Shown: piece by piece, positions 49,195-59,935 of the stretch
Numbering within the stretch: the first letter of the stretch is position 1
How the letters are laid out: each line of letters starts with the position of its first letter
Assembly: GCA_026413225.1 (NCBI GenBank)
Contig: CM048552.1
Location: forward strand, 25,781,001 to 25,845,000
Origin: Otis tarda
Lineage: Eukaryota; Chordata; Aves; Otidiformes; Otididae
DNA length: 64,000 nt
Reading direction: 5' to 3'
Translations under genes and position numbers: made by a program
The notes under the pieces: model-generated
What the model saw: only the letters and a program-made list of their open reading frames with translations
What the model was told of the DNA's origin: nothing
Databases searched by the model: none

Positions 49195-51357
49195 TGTGAA
49201 ACTTTCTAGGGGAAAAAAAGTCCTCATGGGGGACTTTAACCACCTCAAGATCTTTTGGAGGGACAACACAGCAGGGCACAAGCAATCCAGGAGGTTCCTG
49301 GAATGTGTTAACGTTAACTTCCTTCTTCAAGCGACAGAGGAGCCAATAAAGAGGGGTGAAATGCTGGACCTCGTTCTCACCAACAAGGAGGGACTGGTAG
49401 GGAATGTGGAGCTCAAGGGCAGCCTTGGCCCTTGAGATGGTGGAGATGGTGACCACGAGATGGTGGAGTTCAAGATCCTTAGGGCAGTGAGGAGGGTGCA
49501 TAGCAAGCTCTCTACCCTGGACTTCAGGAGAGCAGGCTTTGGCCTCTTCAGGGATCTGTTGGGCAAACTACCATGGGATAAAGCCTTGGAGGGAAGAGGG
49601 GCCCAATAAAGTTGCTTAATATTCAAGGAGCACCTCCTCCAAGCTCAGGAGCAATGCCTCTCAACAAAGAGGATGTCAGACAAAAATGCCAGGCAGCCTA
49701 CATGGATGAACAAAAAGCTCCTGGACCAAATAAAAAACAAAAAGAACGCCTACAGAGGGTGCAAGCAAGGATAGGTAGCCTGGGAGGAATACAGAGAGAT
49801 TATCTGAGCAGACAGGGATCCGGTAAGGAAGGCTAAAGCCCTGACAGAATTAAATCTGGCCAGGGACATCAAGAGCAACAAGAAAAGCTTATTTAGGTAT
49901 GTCGGGAATAAAAGGAAGACCAGGGAGAATGTGGGCCCTCTCCAGAAGAAAACGGGAGACCTGGTTACCCAGGACAAGTTCTTTAGCCACATCACCCAAG
50001 TTGCAGAAGGCAAAAGTAGGGACTAGGAGAATGGAGAACCACCCACTGTAGCAGAAGAGCAGATTCGAGACCATCTAAGGAACCTGAAGGTGCACAAGTC
50101 CATGGGACCTGATAAGATGCATCCATAGGGCCTGAAGGAACTGGCAGATGAAGTTACCAAGCCACTGTTCATCATATTTGAGAAGTTGTAGCAATCTGGT
50201 GAGGTTGCTGCCGACTGGAAAAGGGGAAACATAGCCACCATTTTTAAAAAGGGAAACAAGGAAGATCTGGAGAACTGCAGGCCAGTCAGTCTCACCTCTG
50301 TGCCTGGCAAGGTCATTGAGCGGATTCTCCTGGAAAGCACGCTAAGGCACATGGAAAATTAGGACGTGATTGGTGACAGCCAACATGGCTTCACTAAAGG
50401 CAAATTCTGCCTGACCAACTTGGCAGCCTTCTGTGATGGGGTTACAGCATTGGTGGACAAAGGAAGAGCAATGGACATCATCTACCTGGACTTGTGCAAA
50501 GCATTTGACACTGTCCCGCATGACATCCTTCTCTCTAAACTGGAGAGACATGAATTTGACAGATGGACCACTCAGTGGATAAGGAATTGGCTGGATGGCC
50601 ACACTCAAAAAGTGGTGGTCAACAGCTCGATGTCCAAGTGGAGACCAGTGATGTGTGGTGTTCCTCAGGGGTCGATTTTGGGACCAGTGCTATTTAACAT
50701 CTTTAAAAGCAACACGGACAGTGGGATAGAGTGCATCCTCAGCAAGTTTGCTGATGACACCAAGCTGTGTAGTGTGGATGACATGCTGGAGGGAAGAGAT
50801 GCCATCCAGAGGGACCTTTACAGGCCACAGAGGTGGGCCAGTGCAGACCTCATTAAGTTCAACAAGGCCAAGTGCAAGGTCCTGCACCTGGGTCAGGGCA
50901 ATCCCAAGCACAAATACAGGCTGGGTGGAGAATGGATCTAGAGCAGCACTGAGGAGAAGGCCTTGGGGGTGCTGGTGGACAGGAAGCTCAACAAGAGCTG
51001 TCAATGTATGCTTGCAGCCCAGAAAGCCAACTGCATCCTGGGCTGCTTCAAAAGGAACATGGCCAGCAGGTCGAGGGAGGTGATTCTGCCCCTCTACTCT
51101 GCTGTCACGAGACTCCACCTGGCGTACTGCATTCAGCTCTGGAGCCCCCAACATAAGAAAGACATGGACCTGTTGGAGAGGTTCCAGAGGAGGGCCACGA
51201 AAATGATCAGAGGGCTGGAGCACCTCTCCTGTGAGGACAGGCTGAGAGAACTAGAGCTGTTCAGCCCGGAGAAGAGAATGCTCTGGGGAGACCTTATAGT
51301 GGCCTTCCAGTATCTAAAGGGGGCTTATAGGAAAGATGATGAGAAACTCTTTAGCAG
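49195..51357 (+). mobile_element. CR1: CR1 LINE copy G, longest, 3' end missing
   Basis: About 2.16 kb of CR1. It begins within the endonuclease domain (LMGDFN near 49225) and passes through the endonuclease end, the linker, the RT domain and most of the C-terminal domain. Similarity stops near 51357, inside the block that reads KLFSRACC in other copies. The last part of ORF2, the 3' UTR and the ATTCTATG tail are absent. CR1 copies normally lose the 5' end and keep the 3' end, so this loss must be later than insertion. CpG sites of copy B are mostly TG or CA here, consistent with greater age. Confidence 0.95.
49196..51357 (+). pseudogene. CR1 ORF2 endonuclease-RT pseudogene (copy G)
   Basis: Endonuclease remnant 49196-49480: LMGDFNHL, the RRFLECVNVNFLLQ block, LDLVLTNKEGLVGNVEL, and the DHEMVEF motif near 49453-49473. 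A short duplication of GAGATGGTG around 49434-49460 brings in a stop. The RT domain follows from about 50220: [20 protein letters not shown], then the [20 protein letters not shown] block, the [16 protein letters not shown] block near 50657-50705, and FADD at 50747-50758. Stops interrupt it near 50127, 50190, 50360 and 50939-50941. The C-terminal part 50963-51357 is open ([11 protein letters not shown], then [19 protein letters not shown] and [20 protein letters not shown]) and then runs into unrelated DNA. Not functional. Confidence 0.9.
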
Positions 51358-54277
51358 CATTGTCCCTGTGACAATACAGCCACAGTTGCACTGATTTTCC
51401 CCATAAGTCTTACATAAGCAAAGAGCTTTAAACAGAGGAAAAGAAGAAAACACAGGAAAGGAATCAATGAGTAAGTCCATTTCTCTGTGCATTTCCCCAT
51501 AATTTTTCTGTTAAAGTAAAGGGGCTACACAGAGTGAGAGCATGCAACAGTTAGCCCTATGGCTATTTGAAAAATCCTTCTTGGAAAATATTTTTTTTCC
51601 ATCCTTCCTTTCTGTGGCCTGCCCTTTGAGAGAAATGTATGTTGTAGCAAATAGTTATATTTGTCTTGATACTCATAATTAGTCCCACATTTAATGACAT
51701 TCTAACTTCAATGTAAAGCTGGAATTTGGAAAATAACGCATGAATCGGCATCCATTTTGTTCACTGATCCTAAACTGAGTGAATAGAAGTTACATAGCAG
51801 TGTAGAAGAATTTAAAAAAACCCATAATTTCATAATCAATTAAAAAAATGTTCTGAATTTATCAGTTATTCACTGTATTACTCTCTCACACCAGCTTCAG
51901 TAACCGAGGCATCAAACCCAGTGCTCTATCACCCCAAACGGAAAACAAACAAGTATCCAAATAAAGACTTCCATCCTGTCCTTCCTGTAAGCTTTTCTTT
52001 CTGCTAATGCACTCAGTTATTAGTGCAGTACTAATGAAATCCATTTATAGCCTATGTTGTCCAAACAGTTGCCTGAGCTTTTCACATTCTATTCAGCCAC
52101 ATATCTATGAGATTAATTGCATGTTAATCAGAGTGATACCCACCATCTGCAAAAAGCAGAGACCTTCTAGACTGCAACTAGCAACAGTTTAGCCAAACCA
52201 CAAGAGTTGTGAGACTTTCACCTTCCCTGTCTTAAAGGAAAGGAATGTAGAGAATGTGCAAAATCAAGATTAAAGGATGCTCAAAGAACAATAGGTATCT
52301 AGAAAAGATTCTTCACTGTCACATTTTTCTTTTTTTTTGGCAGGAGCATCTAGCACATAAAACAATGTAAAAAACTATCTCCCCAGAAAAAAGTGACTAT
52401 TTTTTCACCGAGATAAGTTACCTGATTTGACTTCTTGCAGTCACAAAATAGTTTAATCATGATGTGTATTGCGAAACAGGCATTTCAGTTCTTTCTTAGA
52501 CAACTCTCTTGTTCTGTGGCCAGATGGGAACTTGCTTCCCACAGGTTCTGAATCCATATCATTAAAAAAATTACATAAAATCCATGCTGGTTGAACCCTG
52601 TATGCTTAATTTAAGTGATTCCCTCTGAATCTGTAGGGAATTTATACAACTTTAAGGGATGATTCAGCTAATGTTAGCTATCTGTCACTCGTGTTGCAGT
52701 CCACTCTTGCTCTTCTGAGGCTGGTAATTTTAATGTAGGTGTGTCATTGTAGTGATATTTACCTTCAATGCAACAGCCTAACGATTAACAAAGATGGTCA
52801 GAAAGCAGTATGACTTAAGTGGTGGGTCTGTGCTTCCCAAGTCTAAAGAGGATTGACCCCTCCAGAATACTTGAATTCATGACATTGTCTGAAAATTAGG
52901 GCATCCTCTTATCCTTCCATCAAAGCTGAACCTTGTGCTGCTGGGAGCAAAAGTCAGAGGAAAGAAGTCTAGCAAAAGCCTGACTCTGGCCTCATGATTA
53001 TGCCACTTTCCTACGGGAAACAACCTTACTTTCAGCCTTGGTTTTGTTTCTAACTAGCAGCAGTCCTCTGCAAAGTTTGGACTCTTCTTGAGGAATGCAG
53101 AACCCCAGTAGCATGAGGCAGGAGACTCCTCTCCCCACTAGGCAAGGAGATGGCTTCCCATTGCCCATCGTCTTGTGATTTTTGCTGTATTTCTCAAATG
53201 AAGAGACTAGGACTCCAACCAGTCCCTTGCCCATGATCCCCTCAAACATCCTTACAAAAAAGTCTGGGGAAAGTGAAAAGAGTACCTGTAGGTCAGGAGA
53301 GGTTAGCTGTTAGTTTAGAGCGCAACTAACTTTCCAGGCTGCTGACAGGATTTAAATGCTGCTTAACTGAATGAACTGCCATGTAGTAAAGCCTTCGGTG
53401 CAAAATAAGCGTTCCCCTTCCAGGATCAGGTATTAGAGTGTCTAAGAGATTTCATGATTAATAATGAGGCATACAATTAAGTCAGGCTCCTCCAGAGGTA
53501 GGTAAGTGATGGTGGAAAGTAGCTGGATTTGGCCAGGCTGAACCTCTTTCTCTCAGGAGTTTTATTAGATTTCCTAACACATCTCCCTTTTATTCCTAAC
53601 TAGAAGTTGAAACAGTTTATCTCAGTGTCTTTGCAAACTACATGAATTTTTATGTTAGAAAACCAGAACGGTTTGATGCATTTTCCTCTTTGAGATACTT
53701 AAATGTATCTGTTTTTCAAAAAGTATCCCTAAAGGAAGACATGCAGCTGCTGCAGGTATTAGTTATCTATATGGGATAGAACTAAAACAATATCATAAAG
53801 AACAACTATGGAATTGATTGAGGCCAGAAACATTTTCTTGTAAAAATCTACAGCCTTGCTACCAAATCAAATATCCATGGAGGTCCATCCAAAATATTTT
53901 AATAGATTAGTATTGCAGATCACTGTGAAGCAGCTAGAAATCCATGGCAAATTACAGTGCAGATACTGCAGGAAGGAATACTATACAGCAGGTAATTTTG
54001 GGAAATACATTTTAAAAGCTGCAGATTAAAGAAAATTGCTGTTTTCAGTTTAGCAGAGACAACCAACCAAAACAATTGAGTTATCAGAGAACTGAGTTGA
54101 CATCCAAAACGCTACCCATAAAGAGAAAAAAAAATTCAAACCTGTCAAGAATTCAAAGAAGCATTGGGGATTTTCAGCTATTTAACTAAGAATAGACACA
54201 TAGGAGCTCCTGCCAATTTGGCAGCATGTCTTTCCAACACTGGTGCACACAAAAGGTCCCATTATTTTCAACTTGAC
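51358..54277. other. Unannotated spacer between CR1 G and the first LTR
   Basis: AT-rich sequence without a recognised gene or transposon. The missing 3' part of CR1 copy G is not found in this stretch. Confidence 0.6.
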
Positions 54278-55417
54278 TGTCGTAGTTTAGGCCCGCCCGG
54301 GACCAAGCTATGCAGTTTTTCACTCACTCTTCCCACCCTCTGAGGGAATGGGGGAGAGATAATATAGCAAAAAGCTCAAGCTTTGAGATAAGGACAGGGA
54401 GAGATCATTAAAGTTACTGTTATGGGCAAAACAAACTCGACTTGGGGAAAACTATTTTTTTATTATTATTAATAAAACCAAAGCAGGATAATAAGCAAGA
54501 GAACAAAACAACTTCCCCCCACCCCTCCCTCTTCCTCGGCTTAACTTTATTTCAATTCTCTTTACCTCCTTGCCCTCTGCAAGTGGTACAGAGGGGTGAA
54601 TAAGGAATGGGGGTTATGGTCAGTTCATCACTTGTCACTTTACGCCGCTCCTTCCTCCTCAAGAGAAGAACTCCTCACATTCCTTCCCTGCTCCACCGTG
54701 GGGTCCCTCCCACGGGCTGCAGTCCTTCACGAACTGCTCAGACGTGTGTCCTTTTCCACGGGGTGCAGTCCCTCCGGAATGGCTACCCCAGCAGGCCCTC
54801 CACGGGCCACAGCCTCCTTCAGGCACCCACCTGCCCCGGCGTGGGGTCCTCCACGGGCTGCAGGTGGATCTCTGCTCCTCTGTGGGCCTCCATGGGCTGC
54901 AGGGGCACAGCCGGCCTCACCATGGGCTGCACCACGGGCTGCAGGGGAATCTCTGCCGGGAGCAGCATTACTTCTCCCCCTCCTTCTGCGCTGACCTTGG
55001 TGTCTGCAGGCATTCCTCTCACAAGAAATTGTTCACAACCGGCTGGCAGACACCTCTCAGGTTCTCTTCTTATCTCCTCTCCACTTCTTGCAGCTGGGCC
55101 GGGCCGAGTTGGGCCCAGTTGCCGCCTGGCAGGAGGCCAGAGGTGAGGGCCACAAGGCCCACGAGGCTCGCGCCTCCCCCTCTCTGACCCTGCCTCTGCT
55201 TCTTCACTTCTTTTTTCTTTTTTTTTTTTTTTTTTTTTATCTTTCCACTTCTTAAATACGTTATCATGTAGGAGTTATCAGGGAACATTCCATCACCAAT
55301 TGGCTCAGCCCTGGCCAGTGGCACATCTGCCGTAGGCCCGGCTGAGTCTGCCAGACAAAGGGGAAACTTCTAGCAGCTTCTTGCAGAAGCCTTCCTGCAC
55401 TAAACAAAACCAACACA
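54278..55417. mobile_element. Solo LTR of an avian endogenous retrovirus, 1.14 kb
   Basis: Bounded by TGT at the left (TGTCGTAGTTTAGG) and ACA at the right (AAAACCAACACA), the usual LTR ends. The flanks TTGAC (54273-54277) and GTGAC (55418-55422) agree at four of five positions, consistent with an aged 5-bp target-site duplication. There is no gag, pol or env sequence, so it is a solo LTR left by recombination between two LTRs. The middle is GC-rich with repeated CCACGGGCTGCAG-like words, and a 21-base T run lies at 55218-55238. I recognise the layout as a common avian LTR type, but I cannot fix the family name. Transcription direction is uncertain. On the minus strand a TATA-like TATTTAAG near 55250 precedes an AATAAA near 54460. 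Confidence 0.85.
54700..54960. repeat. Degenerate CCACGGGCTGCAG repeats inside the LTR
   Basis: Between 54700 and 54960 words of the form CCACGGG(C/G)TGCAG, or CCATGGGCTGC, recur at least six times with variable spacing, several preceded by GTGGGGTCC or similar. They make the LTR GC-rich and create the open frames seen here in three phases, none of which resembles a known protein. Confidence 0.75.
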
Positions 55418-58400
55418 GTGACTAATCAAACAAGGTAAAGTACTGCACATTGGAAATGTCTGAAGAATCAAGGCCTTTAAGAGTCATCTGCTTGGCTGAT
55501 AGGTAGTACTCAAGTGTTCAGTATTGTTTTCCTTAAATCCTATTCCTGCTTCACATATTCATTAAGTATGTGATTTATTTTAAAAGTAGTCCTTTCGATG
55601 CCAAGTTAAACTTAATTGCTGGATATTCAGTGCTGCCAAACTTACATTAGAAATCATGAACTAAATCCACTGCTAGACATGAAAATAGAGGACTCCAAAG
55701 TAATAAATTGATCACTGACTTAAAAACATATTTTAATTCTGTAACCTCATTTCATAGCTTAGACTTGCAAGCTCTTCCATAGGGTCATCCTTTCAAATTT
55801 TTCTTTTTCTCTTTAAATAAACTAGAGCTTTTTCTTCATCTCAGGAACTTAAGACTTTCCAGGTACAACAAATTTCTGCAAATATGGCAAAACACAAGTG
55901 GAAAAATCTTTGAGGACTTACTGCCTTATCTACCAGATCTTTGGATTTTAGTTATATGAATAATGTAACATTATGTGGAGAAAAGCTTGGATGTAGGCAT
56001 CTAGGACACTGCACTAGAAAAAAAGAATCTGGAAGAAATACTATCTTCCTTCTAATGAAGTATTGGACACAATTGATTTTCCCAAAGAAATATAAGTATT
56101 GAAATTGTTTGCACAGGCTTTGTTTTGGGGAATTTTTTTTTTCATAAAACCAAAAAATAACGGTATATTGAAAATTTCAGACATGCTTCAAACAAGGTCT
56201 TTGTTTCACATTTATTTATAATACTCTTCTCAAGCATTTACTTATTCTTAGTTTCTCTCTACATGAGAAAACAAAGACCAGTTCAACTCTGATTCTCCTG
56301 CTGTAAGTCAAAGCCATGTTTTAGAGTTAGGCACACGATCGTGCCTGTGCTCTCTGTTAGTAGTATTCCACTTCAAGTAGCTTCTCTGCTTCTGAAGGCA
56401 GCTGGTTTTTAGGTGAGCTTAGGAAACAGATAGCCTAAGCTGATCTTAGTGATTATTCTGTGAGCTGACATTTGGTTGACAATACATGAGACTGAGTAAC
56501 AATTTAGCAATGAATGAAATTAAAACCATACCTGAAAAATATCTTGCATATGCATTCCCATACCTTTGTATCTTCTGTTACCTTTGTATTTTCTGTTACT
56601 TTTGTAATGAGATTTTCAACATTTTTAATAACTTTGGAGACTTTTTGTGCATGCAATGCTTGAAGGTCAACTACTGTGAAATCAATCATTTTAAACATCT
56701 TTGCTAAGTTTAATTAACAGGTTCAAGCATCCTTCTCTGAATTTTTGCAGAAACTTTTCCTTGTAGACATTCAATACATTGTAGCTGCACCTGTAATATT
56801 AAAATGCTTCTGCTGCAGAAAAAAATCTGTACCCTTGGTCTGTTTTATGGTCTGAAGATAATTAAGTGTCTTTTCCTGAAAGGACTGGCACTCTCCATGT
56901 AAAATATTTAACTATTACAGAGTTCTTAGCAGAAGTGTCTATCAACCCTAATGGTGTTCAGCCTGACTAAGAACTGAAGAGGAAGCTTATTTCTTTTCGA
57001 GTCCTTGCGAGGCCTCTTTCAGAAGCTCTCGTTACACCTTCATATGCCTACCCACTTGTAGGTAGTTGAAGGTAATGCTCAGAAGGTAAAGCAAATGCAC
57101 CTGCAGAAGGTCCATCTTCTTGGACAGAATGATGGATGATTTCCACAGAAGATATAACTTCATATTTCATGTAGTATAGTTTCTGATTTTCATGTTTTAT
57201 TGTATTTCTATGGCTTTTAAACATATCTAATTATTTCAGATGTGCTTCTTGATTGCAGTCTTGTTGCTATGCCTAGTGAGACACCTGCTATATGCCCAAC
57301 AGTTATTATAGCATTGCCCAGCAATTTTTGATCCTGTTATTTCACCAGCTGTGATAGTTTCCTTCACCAATATAGAATTTACATTTTGAACTTTATTACC
57401 TGAAAATACCTGGAAAGGTCCAGATGACAATAGGGTATTAATAGGTTTTTTTTTTTCCCTTTCCCTACAGTAGGAAGATACCCACCTAGAAATCCCACTT
57501 AAGCAGGGAGATGTGTGAACGCTTGTTTTCATTAGAGGTGAAATACTAAAATCAAAGTTATAGTCCACAAGTTTTGTGGAAGGGTAGGTGGGGAATTCAG
57601 ACCAAATCAGAAGAAAAATGAATTAAGGTGAAACTCATGAATTTGATGGGAATTAGACTTCCCATCCTTGCTGAGTTCAGATTATCCACATATCTGGTTG
57701 CAGTCTTACAATCAGCAGCAGTCTGTATTCTTGAAATACAGTTTTCTCCTTTTTAATCACATATATTTGAACTTAGGTAATTTTAGTGCTTTAGAAGTGG
57801 AGGGGACTTGACCTCAACTTTCTTACTGTCCTATTGTTCAGAGTTCGCTGCCACTACCAGACAGGAGAGTCCCTCTGAGAGCTGAGCCTCTGGGGCTCCC
57901 CTTGTCACAGGCTGAATCCAGAAGCACTTTAAGTCAGGGACTCTAATCTGTGGAGAAAGGAACTCAAATTAATTACAGAAAATGTTTCAGAATAATTTAA
58001 TATGCGTTGAGATAGAGACTACAGGTCAAGAGAAGAAGATACATCTTGGGCTGGACCTCTCTCCCTAGAGGGCTTTGCAGGACTAAAGGGAAATTAATGG
58101 CCTCTTCTGTTCTGAAAGTAAAAGATTATAGTTGTTGCTTTGACTAATAGCACGATAATTATAAAAAAAAACATGTTCTAGTACATTAGGAGCTTTCCAT
58201 TCAGTGAAGTCTCCTTGAAGATAATGAATGTTAGTGTGACTGTAGGGGTCTCTTTGTGTCTGTGCTTAGTGTAAAACTAAAACTGTTGGGTCTGTAGCTA
58301 AACCTAAGCTACCTTGGGTATCTGAAGGATTTGAAGCGGTAAAGGAGTACTGTTGTCTAAACAACATTCCGATTTAGTGCCTATCAACAATTGATAGGAG

Positions 58401-59359
58401 TTTTCTCTTTCTTCTTTAACCATTTTTGTGGCCTCTTTTAACTATCTGGCACTAGTTCCCTTTTAACTCTCAAAAGTAATTATTTCTGCTGTAAAAAAGA
58501 AGGCTTTTCACTCCATTGCCTTTGAGCAGTAACTACAGCTTGCACTGCCTTTCTCCCTTGTGCCTGCTGATGTGTTTGTGAGTGGGTTTCTGATGTAGGT
58601 TAAGATAGTTTAGTGTTGAGATTCAGTTTGGGATTAAGACAGGTAAATTTTTAAAATGTCTACATTCATATTCAGTTGGCTAACCATAAATATCTAGTGC
58701 CATGCATGTCCCTATACTAATCCACCTACTCTCCAGTTACCAATCTGGAAGGGCATGGGTCTACCTTAGATCTTGCAACAGACATGCAAGCTCCATGGAG
58801 GTATCTTAGACCTCCTAGGGCATCTGAGATATTAGCTGGTATCCACTGAATTCTTGCCTAGGTCTCTCTTGACTGCAGTGGAGGTTCAGACACCCTGTAA
58901 GAGGCTTACCTTTAAACTCCAACACTGGAGAAAAATATATTTAGGAGTCCGAACTGAAACCTATCCTGTGTGGCTATGTGGTCAGAGAACTGCTCTGGAT
59001 TAAAACTAACCAGAGTTTTGCATGGTGGGGTGGGGGGACACGGGACATGGACACAACATAGTGGGGACACACACAACATAGAATGGTGGGGTTTTGTTTG
59101 GTTGTTTGGATGTTTGTTTCTACTTTAGTTCTAATCCGATTGATTCCCTGATCCTGTGTACTCACTCACTCACTCAGCCACACAAGGCAAGGGGTGCAAT
59201 AAGACAGGTCGTTATATTTGGTATCATGGCTGATCCGTGCTGTCCTGAAGTGTTCTTGGAACAACTGAAAAGTTTCATGATGGAATTTGGGATCCAAAGT
59301 CCTCATATCTGAGGAGGGGATGATTATTTTTCCTAACTTTGCTGTGTTGTCTAGGACTG
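55418..59359. other. Unannotated stretch between the two solo LTRs
   Basis: AT-rich DNA with no gene or transposon recognised. It contains an imperfect GGGGACAC/ACAACATAG repeat near 59020-59090 and a T run near 57447-57458. No retroviral internal region joins the two LTRs. They have different families and opposite orientations, so they are not the two ends of one provirus. Confidence 0.65.
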
Positions 59360-59935
59360 TGTGCAGGTTTTGGCTGGGATAGAGTTAATTTTACTCATAG
59401 TAGCAGGTACAGGGCTATGTTTTGGATCTGGGCTGGAAACAGTGTTGATAACGCAGGGATGTTTTAGTTATTGCTGAGCAGTGCTTGCACAGAGTCAAAG
59501 CCTTTTCTGCTCCTCACACCAGATGACCAACAAGTGGGCTGGGGGTGCCCAAGAAGTTGAGAGGGGACACAGCCAGGACAGTTGATCCCAACTGATCAAA
59601 GGGATATTCATCATATTCAGCTTAGAAGGCCAGGGGAAGGAGGAGGAATGGGGGTCACTCAGAATTATGGCATTTGTCTTCCCAGGTAACTGTTATGCAT
59701 GACGGAGCCCTGCTTTTCTGGAGATGGCTGAACACCTGCCTGTTGATGGGAAGTAGTGAATTAATTCCTTGTTTTGCTTTGTTTGCACAGCTTTTACCTT
59801 ACCTATAAAACTATATTTATCTCAATCCATGAGTTTTCTCTTTTAGTCTTCCAATTTGCTACCCCATCCCATTGTGAGGAGAGTAAGTGAGTGGCTGTAT
59901 GGTGCTTAGCTGCTGTCTGGGGTTAAACCACAACA
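59360..59935. mobile_element. Solo LTR of an avian endogenous retrovirus, 0.58 kb
   Basis: Begins TGTGCAGGTTTTGGCTGGG and ends GGTTAAACCACAACA, the paired ends of an avian LTR type I recognise. The flanks ACTG (59356-59359) and ATTG (59937-59940) differ by one transition, a weak sign of a target-site duplication. A TATA-like TATAAAACTA lies near 59803-59812, about 130 bp from the right end, which fits a plus-strand promoter but is not proof. No coding region accompanies it. Read on the minus strand, its first 130 or so bases resemble the left part of the LTR at 54278-55417 (TGTTGTGGTTTA versus TGTCGTAGTTTA, and TTGAGATAA in both). Confidence 0.85.

Noticed and set aside
54596-55187. Overlapping open frames of 132-179 codons in the GC-rich segment
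   Set aside because: They lie wholly in the solo LTR, overlap in three phases, are built from the repeated CCACGGGCTGCAG words and show no protein family.
54278-59935. The two LTRs as the ends of one provirus
   Set aside because: They differ in length and family, are in opposite orientation, and the DNA between them shows no gag, pol or env similarity.
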